Assembly (NCBI GenBank): GCA_019752555.1
Contig: JAIELY010000012.1
Coordinates: 1-64,000 of the forward strand
Source of the DNA: Rhabdochlamydiaceae bacterium
GTDB lineage: Bacteria > Chlamydiota > Chlamydiia > Chlamydiales > Rhabdochlamydiaceae
Length of the DNA: 64,000 nucleotides
Reading direction: 5' to 3'
The notes beneath the pieces were generated by a model. That model was not told where the DNA came from. It was given only the letters and a program-made list of their open reading frames with translations, and did no database searches. A program made the position numbers and the translations under genes. Positions 9,255-18,352 of the stretch are shown here, in pieces. The first letter of the stretch is position 1, and each line of letters opens with the position of its first letter.

Positions 9255-10580
9255 ATGTCTGCAACAGCCTTAGGACTTGGCAACTTAAAGAAATGGATAC
9301 GCCACGTAATCGGCCCCTTTCTTTTAATTACTTGCTGTCCCCCCATTGTGATGCTTGTCTGGTACACCAACGTGTCACTAGGCGGCTCCATCCAAAATTT
9401 ATGGAATTTGTTTCAAGAACAAGGAATGTTCACAGCAATCTATAACATTTGGGCCCCTGTTTTTTTTGGAACTCCTATCGCGTGGAAAATCCTGGGAATT
9501 TTTGCCGGGACAGAGCTTCTTCTCATGAAAGCGCTCCCCGGACGGCGTTTTGAAGGACCCATCACTCCAAAAGGGAATGTTCCCGTATATAAAGCAAATG
9601 GGATCTCGGCGTTTCTCACGACAATGGGGTTATTTTACGTATGTTCCCACTACTTCCACTTATTTTCGCCGACAATCATTTATGACAACTTCGGCGCCCT
9701 ATTGGGAGCTTTGAATGTTTTTAGTTTGATTTTCTGCCTCTTTCTGTACTTCAAAGGGCGGTATAAACCCTCTTCGACAGATTCAGGAAAAACAGGGGAT
9801 GCAATCTTTGACTATTTCTGGGGCATGGAGCTTTATCCAAGGATCTTTGGATGGGATGTCAAGATGTTTACAAATTGCAGATTCGGCATGATGGGGTGGG
9901 GTCTTATTCTTCTCTCCTATGCTTCAAAGCAATCCCAACTGTACGGATTAACCGATTCGATGATTGTAGGCGTTAGCCTTCAACTTCTTTATATCGCAAA
10001 ATTTTTCTGGTGGGAAACTGGATATTTGCGCTCAATGGATATCATGCATGACAGAGCTGGCTTTTGCATCTGTTGGGGTTGTATGGTCTGGCTTCCTTGC
10101 ATCTACACCTCTCCAACACTCTACCTTGTTAACCAACCTAATCATTTAGGCACCCCTTTAGCTCTTTTCATCTTTGCAGTTGGCGCAGGTTGCATCTTTA
10201 TTAACTATCTCGCAGATAGACAAAGACAATATGTCCGTTTGAAAAACGGCGACTGCACGATTTGGAAGAAGAAACCTGAACTGATCTTTGCCAACTATAA
10301 AACCGATTGGGGTGAAGAAAAACAAAGCGTTCTACTTGTTTCTGGCTGGTGGGGTATCTCACGCCACTTCCATTACATCCCAGAAATTCTAGGTGCATTT
10401 TGCTGGAGCGTCCCCGCATTATTCACCCACTTTCTGCCCTATTTTTATCTACTCTTTCTTGTACTTCTTCTTCTGGATCGAGCATTCCGCCAAGAAAGAC
10501 GCTGTGCTCATAAGTATGGCGACGGCTGGAAAAAATACTGTGAACGTGTTCCCTTCCGCTTAATCCCCTTCTTGTACTAG
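9255..10580 (+). CDS. Delta-7 sterol reductase homologue (ERG4/ERG24/DHCR7 family)
   Basis: This 441-residue multi-pass membrane protein resembles 7-dehydrocholesterol reductase and ergosterol-pathway C14/C24 reductases. Diagnostic segments are LLVSGWWGISRHFHYIPE and, at the C-terminus, HKYGDGWKKYCERVPFRLIPFLY. Both are family hallmarks that form the NADPH-binding and sterol-facing part. The protein also has FWGMELYPRIFGWDVK and WWETGYLRSMDIMHDRAGF, where DHCR7-type proteins have matching segments. Bacteria generally do not make sterols, and related genes are known in some intracellular bacteria, so transfer from a eukaryotic host and action on host sterol are likely inferences. It is a monocistronic unit ending in a strong terminator. 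Confidence 0.93.
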   Translation: MSATALGLGNLKKWIRHVIGPFLLITCCPPIVMLVWYTNVSLGGSIQNLWNLFQEQGMFTAIYNIWAPVFFGTPIAWKILGIFAGTELLLMKALPGRRFEGPITPKGNVPVYKANGISAFLTTMGLFYVCSHYFHLFSPTIIYDNFGALLGALNVFSLIFCLFLYFKGRYKPSSTDSGKTGDAIFDYFWGMELYPRIFGWDVKMFTNCRFGMMGWGLILLSYASKQSQLYGLTDSMIVGVSLQLLYIAKFFWWETGYLRSMDIMHDRAGFCICWGCMVWLPCIYTSPTLYLVNQPNHLGTPLALFIFAVGAGCIFINYLADRQRQYVRLKNGDCTIWKKKPELIFANYKTDWGEEKQSVLLVSGWWGISRHFHYIPEILGAFCWSVPALFTHFLPYFYLLFLVLLLLDRAFRQERRCAHKYGDGWKKYCERVPFRLIPFLY

Positions 10581-10591
10581 TTCGTTTTTTT

Positions 10592-10623
10592 GAGCTCCAG
10601 GCCCCTGGAGCTCATTTTTTTTT
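10592..10623 (+). terminator. Rho-independent terminator after the sterol reductase gene
   Basis: A perfect 10-bp stem (GAGCTCCAGG, 10592-10601, with CCTGGAGCTC, 10604-10613) with a two-base centre is followed by A and nine T. It lies 11 bases after the stop codon. Confidence 0.93.
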
Positions 10624-10751
10624 CTTACATAGACACGAAATCCTTGCCTTTACAATTTCTTTATATTATTTTTATATTTTCTTAAACTTGAAAGCTCGAG
10701 TTTATGAGATAAAAAACCGCACCCATTGAATTTTAGAGAAGGAGAAACATC

Positions 10752-11186
10752 ATGACACAGCCTGTGAATTCAGAGAGCAGAGTATTGGCAACGGGAATTA
10801 TGACAATCAGCGGTGCTTTTCACGCAACTGCAGCAGCTGCATCAGCCTCTGTAGCTGCCATCCAAGCTCCAGTTGGCGTTTTGTTTGGAACAACATATTT
10901 TGCTGTTTCACACCTGGTGAGCTACGGTTGGGGGCTTCTAGAAAAAACATCGCGGTATCCATTTAACGCTCAAATGACAGAACATAAAATTTTTAAATTA
11001 GCGCTTGCTACTTTTTCTGGTCTTGCTGCGGCTGTATGGACAACTTCTTTAATCCATATTTCTCTTACTGTCTCTGCTGCAGCTGTGATGTCGGGAGCCA
11101 TGGCAGCTACAACTGCAACAGTTGGATTATTAATGTGTGCGGAGCGTTTTGCAAAAAACATCGCAATCGGCCCGAATCTTCTCTAA
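10752..11186 (+). CDS. Small Ala-rich membrane protein, unknown function
   Basis: This 144-residue protein has about four hydrophobic segments, rich in Ala, Ser and Thr (for example around residues 20-50 and 85-130). It has no signal peptide and no motif I recognise. The start is supported by AGAAGGAGAAACATC directly before the ATG. It is followed by a hairpin-forming stretch at 11192-11230 (TTTGGTTCTCAAG pairing imperfectly with CTTGGGAACCAAA) before adenylate kinase. Chlamydiae carry many short hydrophobic proteins, some inserted in inclusion membranes, but this one does not show the clear bilobed hydrophobic hairpin of Inc proteins. Confidence 0.65.
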   Translation: MTQPVNSESRVLATGIMTISGAFHATAAAASASVAAIQAPVGVLFGTTYFAVSHLVSYGWGLLEKTSRYPFNAQMTEHKIFKLALATFSGLAAAVWTTSLIHISLTVSAAAVMSGAMAATTATVGLLMCAERFAKNIAIGPNLL

Positions 11187-11310
11187 AATCTTTTGGTTCT
11201 CAAGAAAAAGAGTTTCTCTTGGGAACCAAATCGTTCTTCCTGAGAAAATGCTAAGCGTGTACACTGGTGTACGGTTTTTGCTTTTTCTAAATTTTTTTGC
11301 CAGGATAACT

Positions 11311-12003
11311 ATGTTTGGCTCTTGCTCCTCTAATGACTCTAAGTCTAAACCGATGATTTTGATCCTCTTAGGCCCTCCTGGCGCAGGAAAAGGCACGCAA
11401 GCGGCCCAACTTCAAGAAAAGCTGCAAATCCCCCATCTTTCTACTGGCGAGCTGCTTCGAGACCATGTTAAGAGACACACCTCTCTTGGAATTCAAGCAA
11501 AAGCATTCATGGACAATGGGAAACTCGTTCCCGACCCTTTAATCCTCGATATGCTATTTGAACGGGTTTCTCAAAAGGACTGCGCTAAGGGCTACATTCT
11601 CGACGGCTTTCCACGCACCTTGCCTCAAGCTGAAGCATTTCAAGCACGCCTTAAGCCCTGCACACACCCTTTTGTGATTAACTTGGCGCTATCGGATGAT
11701 CTCATTATTGAACGGCTGACAAAACGGGTTGTTTGCGAAGGGTGCGGCGCCACGTATCATCTTCTCTATTCCCCCTCAAAACAAGAGGGTCTTTGCGACA
11801 GATGCCATAGCAAGCTTACTCAGCGCAGCGACGACACAGTTGAGGTCATTACAAAACGGCTGCACGTCTATCACGAACAAACAGCACCGTTAATTACGTT
11901 CTATAATGAGAAAAAAATGCTGCACTCTGTGGATTGCACCCGGTCAAAGGAAATGATCTTCGCCGATATTGTCGAGCTTCTACAGACGGCTAGACGACTC
12001 TAA
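11311..12003 (+). CDS. adk: Adenylate kinase with zinc-type LID
   Basis: Adenylate kinase interconverts AMP, ATP and ADP. The 230-residue product has the P-loop GPPGAGKGT at residues 21-29, the AMP-site segments STGELLRDH and GYILDGFPRT, and a LID domain with four cysteines (CEGCG ... CDRCHSK) that should bind structural zinc, as in many Gram-positive enzymes. The frame is open upstream to 11137, but ATG at 11311 has AGGA six bases before it. That start still leaves about 14 residues (MFGSCSSNDSKSKP) ahead of the usual N-terminus, so an internal start at MILILL is possible. The 3' end overlaps the convergent GH63-type gene by 24 bases. Confidence 0.95.
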   Translation: MFGSCSSNDSKSKPMILILLGPPGAGKGTQAAQLQEKLQIPHLSTGELLRDHVKRHTSLGIQAKAFMDNGKLVPDPLILDMLFERVSQKDCAKGYILDGFPRTLPQAEAFQARLKPCTHPFVINLALSDDLIIERLTKRVVCEGCGATYHLLYSPSKQEGLCDRCHSKLTQRSDDTVEVITKRLHVYHEQTAPLITFYNEKKMLHSVDCTRSKEMIFADIVELLQTARRL

Positions 12004-14661
12004 CTCTGCAATGAGGTTTGCAACAAGTCCACTCCAGCCAGTCTGATGAGAGGCTCCCAAACCTCGACCGGTATCTCCATGATAATGCTCATAGAAAAAG
12101 AGCAGATCCTTCCAATTCGGATCTTTTTGAAAGAGGGGCTGATCGCCATGAACGGGACGCTCACCTTGTTCATTCGCCCGAAATAAATCAATTAATCGGG
12201 TTTTCAATGAGGATGCCATTTCGGAAAGAGAGACCTTTTGACTTCCCACTTCTATGAAGAAATCAGAACCTACGGCTTGGTTTAACCGATTCAAAGAGGC
12301 GGCAAATAGGTAATTGGTAGGAAACCAAATAGGGCCGCGCCAATTCGAGTTTCCTCCTTTAATCTTTTCAAAAGATTCGCCAGGTTCGTAGCTGACGCAA
12401 TTTCCATGGAAGACAAAAGGCTTTTTTTCATGGACTTTAGAGACGCTGCGCAAGCCATAGGGAGATAAAAACTCATCTGGATTCCATGCATATTGCAAAA
12501 GGCGCTTCATTTGACTTAAGCTCATTAAGGAGAAAAGATAGCGCTTTGTCCCATCGAAAGAAACTTCAGTAATAGAGCGCCCTAACAATGAACGATGATG
12601 TTCGATAAAGAGCTTAAAGTGTTTGTAAAAATGAGGATGAGCTTCGAGCTCTTTTTCCTCGAAAAAATCAAGAGAGAAAAAAGGGATTAGCCCAACAAAT
12701 GAGCGTACTTTGAGCCGTTGATGGCTTCCATCGGGATGCAGCATCACATCATAAAAAAATCCGTCTTCCTCATCCCAAAGATCCATGGGCCTTGCTTGAG
12801 TGTATTCCATTGCCCAAGCAATTTTGACAAAATGCTCGAAATAAACTAGGGCAACCGACTGAAAAAGGGGCTTTGTTTTACTTAGCTCTAAGGCCATTTT
12901 CATCATCAGAAGAGAAAACAGTCCCATCCATCCTGTAGCGTCAGACTGCTCAAAAAACCCTCCATCAGCAAGAGGCTTGCTACGATCGATAATGGAAATA
13001 TTATCTAGGCCTAAAAATCCCCCTTCGAAGACATTGTTGCCTAAACGATCTACCTTATTTACCCACCAGCCAAAATTGTTCATGAGCTTTAAAAAACACA
13101 GCTCAAGAAAATCATAATCGCCTCTCCCATCACGCTGCTTTTCTTTTTCATATATTCTCCACAAAGCCCACGCTTGCACAGGAGGATTCGTATCCGAAAA
13201 TCCCCACTCATAGGCAGGAACCTGGCCATTGGGATGTTGAAAAAGGTGGGATAAAAAATTTTTAATTTGTTTTTTTGCAAAAGGGATATCTGCTAGAGCA
13301 AGAACTACTGCATGAAAAGAACAGTCCCAAGAGGCAAACCAGGGATATTCCCATTTATCCGGCATGCAAATCACGTGATTGGTGTGAAGATGTTTCCAGT
13401 GATCATTGCGAATGTGCTGACGCGATTCGGGAGGAGGGGCTTTGGGGTCATCTCCCTCTAGCCATTGACGGACATCGAAATAATAAAACTGCGAACATAA
13501 GAACATCCCGGCAAGCGCTTGCCGTTGTATTTTACGCTCCTCTTGGGTCATTTTCTCATTATGAACGGTTTCATAAAAAGCATCAGCTTCTTGTTTGCGC
13601 TCTTGAATCACACGCTCAACTGATGTGAGAGGAGATTCAAGCTTTTCTGGACAAAGACGCATCAGGATAACATGCGAGCTCTGAGGAGCAATTTCAATGG
13701 ATTCATAGTGGAACGCAGCTTTTGTTCCAGTATTTGTCGGATTAATACAAGGTTCCTTGTGAATCACATAACGATGAAAGGCATCTTTGACATATGCCGT
13801 CCGATTTTTTGCTTGAGGACCATAGAGCTTTTCATTGTTGCTCTCATTATTGGTAAAGAGCAAATTCGAAGGTTTGTCTGCATAGAGATATAGCGGGGGA
13901 ACCTTATAATCAAAACTGACCCAATCAGGTGGTGAAAGTGCGCTTGTATCTGCATAAAGAGATGCCATCTCTTGGGAAGCATGTCCTTGTCGAATTTCAG
14001 GAATGGATGATTGCTGCGGATCCCATGACCAGCGATTGCGAAACCACAGCTGAGGCAGGACATGGATGCAGGCTCGCTCTAGCCCCCTATTGAAGATTTC
14101 GATCCGAATACAGGTATCCTCAGGAGATTTTTTAGCATATTCAACAACAATATCAAAGTAACGCCCTTCATTGAAGATTCCTGTATCAACAAGTTCATAT
14201 TCCCTGTCGTGCGTTCCCCTTTTCTTGTTTTCATCGATTAATTGCTGATAGGGAAATTCCGCTTGAGGGTATTTATAGAGATACTTAACGTAAGAGTGGG
14301 TCGGCGTCGCATCGAGATAATAAAAGTATTCCTTGAGATCTTCTCCGTGATTGCCCTCGTTGGGCGTTAAACCAAAGTGGCGCTCTTTAAGAATAGGGTC
14401 TTTTTCGTTCCAAAAGCATAATCCAAAAACAATCATCTGCATTTGATCGCACCAACCCGCAATCGCATCCTCCCCCCAACGATAAGCACGCGATCTTGCC
14501 ATGTCATGTGTGAAATAGCGCCAAGCATCTCCATCTGCGCTGTAATCCTCTCGCACAGAGCCCCATTGCCGTTCTGAGACATATGCGCCCCACTTTCTCC
14601 ACATCGGGATTTTCATCTCCAATGTGTCGTAAATCCGGATCTCCTCTTTACTTCGCTCCAT
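11980..14661 (-). CDS. Large glycoside hydrolase, MGH1/GH63-like glucosidase
   Basis: This cytoplasmic-looking protein of about 893 residues is related to the GH63/MGH1-like (alpha/alpha)6-barrel glucosidases. Characteristic segments are ERQWGSVREDYS near the N-terminus, KWEYPWFASWDCSFHA in the middle and NSNWRGPIWFPTNYL with HGDQPLFQ towards the C-terminus. Bacterial members act on alpha-glucosides such as glycogen-like or glucosylglycerate substrates; the substrate is not determinable here. No signal peptide is visible. ATG at 14661 is preferred to 14688 because AAGAGG lies seven bases upstream. It overlaps the upstream DMT transporter by 14 bases, suggesting coupled expression. Confidence 0.85.
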   Translation of the reverse strand: MERSKEEIRIYDTLEMKIPMWRKWGAYVSERQWGSVREDYSADGDAWRYFTHDMARSRAYRWGEDAIAGWCDQMQMIVFGLCFWNEKDPILKERHFGLTPNEGNHGEDLKEYFYYLDATPTHSYVKYLYKYPQAEFPYQQLIDENKKRGTHDREYELVDTGIFNEGRYFDIVVEYAKKSPEDTCIRIEIFNRGLERACIHVLPQLWFRNRWSWDPQQSSIPEIRQGHASQEMASLYADTSALSPPDWVSFDYKVPPLYLYADKPSNLLFTNNESNNEKLYGPQAKNRTAYVKDAFHRYVIHKEPCINPTNTGTKAAFHYESIEIAPQSSHVILMRLCPEKLESPLTSVERVIQERKQEADAFYETVHNEKMTQEERKIQRQALAGMFLCSQFYYFDVRQWLEGDDPKAPPPESRQHIRNDHWKHLHTNHVICMPDKWEYPWFASWDCSFHAVVLALADIPFAKKQIKNFLSHLFQHPNGQVPAYEWGFSDTNPPVQAWALWRIYEKEKQRDGRGDYDFLELCFLKLMNNFGWWVNKVDRLGNNVFEGGFLGLDNISIIDRSKPLADGGFFEQSDATGWMGLFSLLMMKMALELSKTKPLFQSVALVYFEHFVKIAWAMEYTQARPMDLWDEEDGFFYDVMLHPDGSHQRLKVRSFVGLIPFFSLDFFEEKELEAHPHFYKHFKLFIEHHRSLLGRSITEVSFDGTKRYLFSLMSLSQMKRLLQYAWNPDEFLSPYGLRSVSKVHEKKPFVFHGNCVSYEPGESFEKIKGGNSNWRGPIWFPTNYLFAASLNRLNQAVGSDFFIEVGSQKVSLSEMASSLKTRLIDLFRANEQGERPVHGDQPLFQKDPNWKDLLFFYEHYHGDTGRGLGASHQTGWSGLVANLIAELESSSRL

Positions 14662-15571
14662 GACGTACCTCTTTTCGATTTGCGACATAATGAATCAGAC
14701 CCCCGAAAATTACGAAGCCCGATCCTAAAAGAGTCATAAGGCTCGGCAAGTGCTCATACACGATCCAATCTAATAACCCAGAGAGGGGGACAGAAAAATA
14801 AAGGAAGGGAGCTAGCGTCGAAGGGCGGCCGTGTTTATATGCCATCCCTCGGAAGCTCTGATTGAAAATACTTACTAGAGACAAAGCGAGAAGATAGAGA
14901 TAAAAACTCGTTCCCAACGTTTTTAGAGATCCTACTTCTGCAATCAAGTGAGGCCCGAAAAAACCAGAGACTAAGAACACGAACAAACTAAAAATGGAGG
15001 ATAAAAAATAATAGTAAAACACATTGGCATCTGTTTTCTCTTTATTAGACTGTAATCCAAAGAGAAATTGAGACGCCCCTTGAGCAAACGCCGCAACAAG
15101 TCCTATTAAACTAATCCAGGCAAAAAGCCCTTTATCGGGCGGCAAGATCAGCAAGATTCCAATAAACGAAAGAAGCATACTGATAAAGGTAGTTCGATGA
15201 ATCTTATGGCGTAAAATGAGCCAATCAAACAACGGAATAAATAACGGGGCCGTATTTTGCAAAACGGTGGCGTCAAATAGGGATTTTTTCGTCAGATAAT
15301 AAAAAATGCCATATTGATAGATCAAAACACAAAAAATCCTAATCAAATGCAATTTGAGATTCTTCATGGGAAAAAGCCCATGCAGCGAGCCTCTTTGCCA
15401 CATATAAGCTACAATTAAAACAAGAGGCAGAATAAAACGGAGAAAAGCTAACAGAAAAAAATCAACCGCCTCATTGCTTAACTTAATAAATAGCGTAAAT
15501 AAAGATAGACATGCTGCAGAAAGCAACATGAACAAGATTCCTTTTTCAAAATGAGGCTTATGTTCTTTCAA
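14648..15571 (-). CDS. EamA/DMT-family transporter
   Basis: This membrane protein of about 307 residues has ten predicted helices in two EamA repeats. Recognisable landmarks are the first helix ending in FIKLSNEAV, the LQNTAPLFIPLFDWLI segment in the first repeat and ...APFLYFSVPLSGLLDW...GSGFVIFGG in the second. DMT transporters export or exchange small metabolites; substrate unknown. The start is uncertain: the frame runs to a TTG at 15610, a TTG at 15571 has AAGGA about nine bases upstream, and ATG at 15529 also has AAAGGA upstream but would trim the first helix. It probably forms an operon with the GH63-type gene. Confidence 0.85.
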   Translation of the reverse strand: MKEHKPHFEKGILFMLLSAACLSLFTLFIKLSNEAVDFFLLAFLRFILPLVLIVAYMWQRGSLHGLFPMKNLKLHLIRIFCVLIYQYGIFYYLTKKSLFDATVLQNTAPLFIPLFDWLILRHKIHRTTFISMLLSFIGILLILPPDKGLFAWISLIGLVAAFAQGASQFLFGLQSNKEKTDANVFYYYFLSSIFSLFVFLVSGFFGPHLIAEVGSLKTLGTSFYLYLLALSLVSIFNQSFRGMAYKHGRPSTLAPFLYFSVPLSGLLDWIVYEHLPSLMTLLGSGFVIFGGLIHYVANRKEVRHGAK

Positions 15572-15651
15572 AATTTTTTCCTTTTTATTTGTGTATAGAT
15601 TTTTAATCAATGGCTTGTCAAGATATAGCTATTTTGTTTTGATGCAATCAT

Positions 15652-17070
15652 ATGCACAAACGACTCATTACATTCGCAGTCTTGAGCTTGCTCCATTTAG
15701 AGGCTGGGCAAAAGCCTTATGCTCCTCATGGAATTATGGATGGAAATCGCAAGCCTCCCCAACGGATCGAATCCACTGAGGATCAATCTCAGGGGATGCA
15801 AAAAATCAAATACTTGATCATCATCTTTCAAGAAAATTGGTCTTTTGATGCTCTCTACGGAAAATTCCCTGGGGCTAATGGTCTTTCTAAAGCAAGTCTT
15901 GAAAGCCAGCAACAAGTCGACTTATCTGGACAACCCTACCCTTTTTTGCCGACGTGCATCGATGTAAAAAAACAAATGCCCTACCCGCAAATTCCCCCGC
16001 AGCTTCCCAATGCTCCTTTTGATTTACAACCCTATATCCCGCTCTCGCAAAAGACAGGCACGCTTGTGCATCGCTTCTACCAGGAGCAGTACCAGATCAA
16101 CGGCGGGAAAATGAATGCTTTTGCCGCATGGAGCAATGCGGCAGGTTTTGTCATGAGCACCTACGATGTGAGCAACACATCGATGGGGCTTTTGGCGAAG
16201 GATTATGTTCTCTGCGACAACTGGTTTCACTCGTGTTACGGAGGATCCATGTGCGGGGTATTATGGTTATTTTCTGCGCAAATGCCCCTTTGGCCTAATG
16301 CACCCAAGGAACTTATTGCAAAAATAATGCCCAGCGGAGCGCTTATTAAAGATGGGATCGTCTCTAACGACGGCTATGCGATTAACGATGCGGAGCCCTT
16401 CTTTCCCCCCTATCGCGCAAACACACCCAATCAATCCCGTCTACCACCTCAAACGTCGAAAACAATCGGCGATCTATTGAGCGAAAAAAATGTATCTTGG
16501 AAATGGTATGCTGAAGGCTGGGACGATGCGGTCAAAGGAAATCCAGATCCTTCCTTCGTCTTTCATCATCAGGCACCAAGCTATTTTCAACAATATGCTC
16601 CAGGCACAAAACAGCGGCAAGAGCACGTAGCTGATCTTACGATGCTCGACCAAGAAATCAACTCGGGCAATTTCCCGTCGGTTGTTTTTATCCGCGCTCT
16701 TGACCGCAATAGCGAGCATCCAGGCGAGGGAACTCTTCTCGATGGGTTAACCTGGTGCTCTTCTCTCATTTATAAAATTCAACAAAGTGCAATTTGGAAT
16801 GAATGCGCCATCATCGTGACCTATGATGAAAATGGGGGGCGTTGGGATCATGTGCCACCTCCTGTCGTCGACGCATTTGGGCCTGGAACACGCGTGCCTG
16901 CCCTCATCATCTCCCCCTTTGCTAAAAAAGGATTTGTCGACCACACCTCTTACGAAACAGTTTCAATTTTGAAATTCATAGAAGAGCGCTGGGGTCTTGC
17001 CTCTCTTTCTGCAAGAGACGCTGCCGCTAATAACATCCTCAATGCGTTCGACTTCACACAAAATCAATAA
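15652..17070 (+). CDS. Exported phosphoesterase, phospholipase C/AcpA acid phosphatase family
   Basis: This 472-residue protein belongs to the alkaline-phosphatase-fold phosphoesterase family that includes bacterial phospholipase C and Francisella AcpA. The metal-site pattern is visible: IIFQENWSFDALYG near residue 60 (N-terminal Asn/Glu) and VTYDENGGRWDHVPPP ... RVPALIISPFAKKG near residue 390-430. The C-terminal helix ILKFIEERWGL is a family hallmark. An N-terminal signal peptide (MHKRLITFAVLSLLHLEAG) suggests a periplasmic or secreted enzyme. The substrate may be phospholipid or a phosphomonoester; this cannot be told apart here. In an intracellular bacterium it could act on host or inclusion membranes, which is inference. 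Confidence 0.88.
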   Translation: MHKRLITFAVLSLLHLEAGQKPYAPHGIMDGNRKPPQRIESTEDQSQGMQKIKYLIIIFQENWSFDALYGKFPGANGLSKASLESQQQVDLSGQPYPFLPTCIDVKKQMPYPQIPPQLPNAPFDLQPYIPLSQKTGTLVHRFYQEQYQINGGKMNAFAAWSNAAGFVMSTYDVSNTSMGLLAKDYVLCDNWFHSCYGGSMCGVLWLFSAQMPLWPNAPKELIAKIMPSGALIKDGIVSNDGYAINDAEPFFPPYRANTPNQSRLPPQTSKTIGDLLSEKNVSWKWYAEGWDDAVKGNPDPSFVFHHQAPSYFQQYAPGTKQRQEHVADLTMLDQEINSGNFPSVVFIRALDRNSEHPGEGTLLDGLTWCSSLIYKIQQSAIWNECAIIVTYDENGGRWDHVPPPVVDAFGPGTRVPALIISPFAKKGFVDHTSYETVSILKFIEERWGLASLSARDAAANNILNAFDFTQNQ

Positions 17071-17131
17071 GAATCTCGAAAATTACCCCCATTTATGATA
17101 TGCTTGATAGCCAATATAAATAATTTATTTT

Positions 17132-18352
17132 ATGGCAAAAAAAACAATCGTCATTATCGGGGGCGGGGCTGCTGGAATGTTTGCAGCGCTCGTTTGTGCA
17201 AAACAAGCTCCACAGAAGCATGTTATTCTCTTAGAAAAAACAAGACAGCTTCTTGCCAAAGTGCGTATTTCAGGCGGGGGCAGATGCAACGTCACACATG
17301 CGCAATTCGATCCAAAACTTCTCATTCAGAATTATCCAAGAGGGGCTAAAGAACTCTTAGGTCCATTTCATCGATTCCAACCAAAAGACACAATCCAATG
17401 GTTTTTGGAAAGAGGCGTCAAGCTTAAAACAGAAGAGGATGGAAGGATGTTTCCGATTAGCGATTCTTCAGAGACGATCACCCAGTGTCTCATCTCAGAG
17501 GCGCGCAAGTACCATGTTGAAATCCGCACAGAACAAAAAATTAAAGAAATCGATTCGATCGGACCTGGCTTTAAAATTCATTTTGAAAACGATTCATTTT
17601 TAGAATGCTCGCGCCTGTTACTGGCCACTGGGAGCAGCCCGCAAGGCTACGGCTTTGCGCAACAAATGGGCCATACCCTCATTTCTCCAGTGCCTTCTTT
17701 GTTTACTTTCAATGTCCCCTCCTCCCCGCTTTTAGATTTAAGCGGTATTGCTGTCGAAGATGCCGAGATTTGCCTTAAAGAAACTAAATTTAAACAAAGA
17801 GGGCCACTGCTACTCACCCACTTTGGATTTAGCGGCCCCGCTACCTTAAAACTCTCTGCCTGGGCAGCACGCGAGCTGCATGAAAAGCAATACAAAGCTG
17901 AAATCAGCATCAATTGGCTCCCCTCTTTTTCCAAAGATCATATCGCTCAAAGACTTCTTTCATTGAAGAAAGACAAACCCCTAAAACATCTTGAAAATGA
18001 AAACCTCTTTTTTCTCCCTTCAAATCTATGGAAAAGATTAATTCATATTGCAGACATCAAGGAGCGCACAGCAATTTCTCATCTCTCAAACCCTCATTTG
18101 CAAAAACTATCAGAGCTCCTTTCTCAAAGCACTTTCCGCGTTGAAGGAAAAACCACGAATAAGCAAGAATTTGTGACATCGGGAGGAATCGACTTAAAAG
18201 AGATCGATTTTAAAACCATGCAAAGCCGGAAACTCCCTGGGCTGTATTTTGCAGGGGAATGTCTCAACATTGATGGGATAACCGGTGGGTTTAATTTTCA
18301 AAACGCATGGACAACAGGCTGGATCGCAGCTCATGCAATGGCAGAACAATGA
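17132..18352 (+). CDS. NAD(P)/FAD-dependent oxidoreductase, HI0933/BaiN family
   Basis: This 406-residue flavoprotein has an N-terminal dinucleotide motif (IIGGGAAGMFAAL, residues 8-20), the family marker SGGGRCNVTHA near residue 48, and a C-terminal FAD segment GLYFAGECLNIDGITGGFNFQNAW. Members of this family (HI0933-like, often called aminoacetone oxidase family or BaiN) are conserved but poorly assigned flavoenzymes. Length is normal for the family. The stop overlaps the start of the GT10 gene (ATGATG), so the two are translationally coupled, although no metabolic link is evident. Confidence 0.9.
   Translation: MAKKTIVIIGGGAAGMFAALVCAKQAPQKHVILLEKTRQLLAKVRISGGGRCNVTHAQFDPKLLIQNYPRGAKELLGPFHRFQPKDTIQWFLERGVKLKTEEDGRMFPISDSSETITQCLISEARKYHVEIRTEQKIKEIDSIGPGFKIHFENDSFLECSRLLLATGSSPQGYGFAQQMGHTLISPVPSLFTFNVPSSPLLDLSGIAVEDAEICLKETKFKQRGPLLLTHFGFSGPATLKLSAWAARELHEKQYKAEISINWLPSFSKDHIAQRLLSLKKDKPLKHLENENLFFLPSNLWKRLIHIADIKERTAISHLSNPHLQKLSELLSQSTFRVEGKTTNKQEFVTSGGIDLKEIDFKTMQSRKLPGLYFAGECLNIDGITGGFNFQNAWTTGWIAAHAMAEQ

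Noticed and set aside
12000-14063. Several antisense and alternative-frame ORFs over the GH63-type gene
   Set aside because: The 893-residue hydrolase frame is intact and conserved across the whole span.
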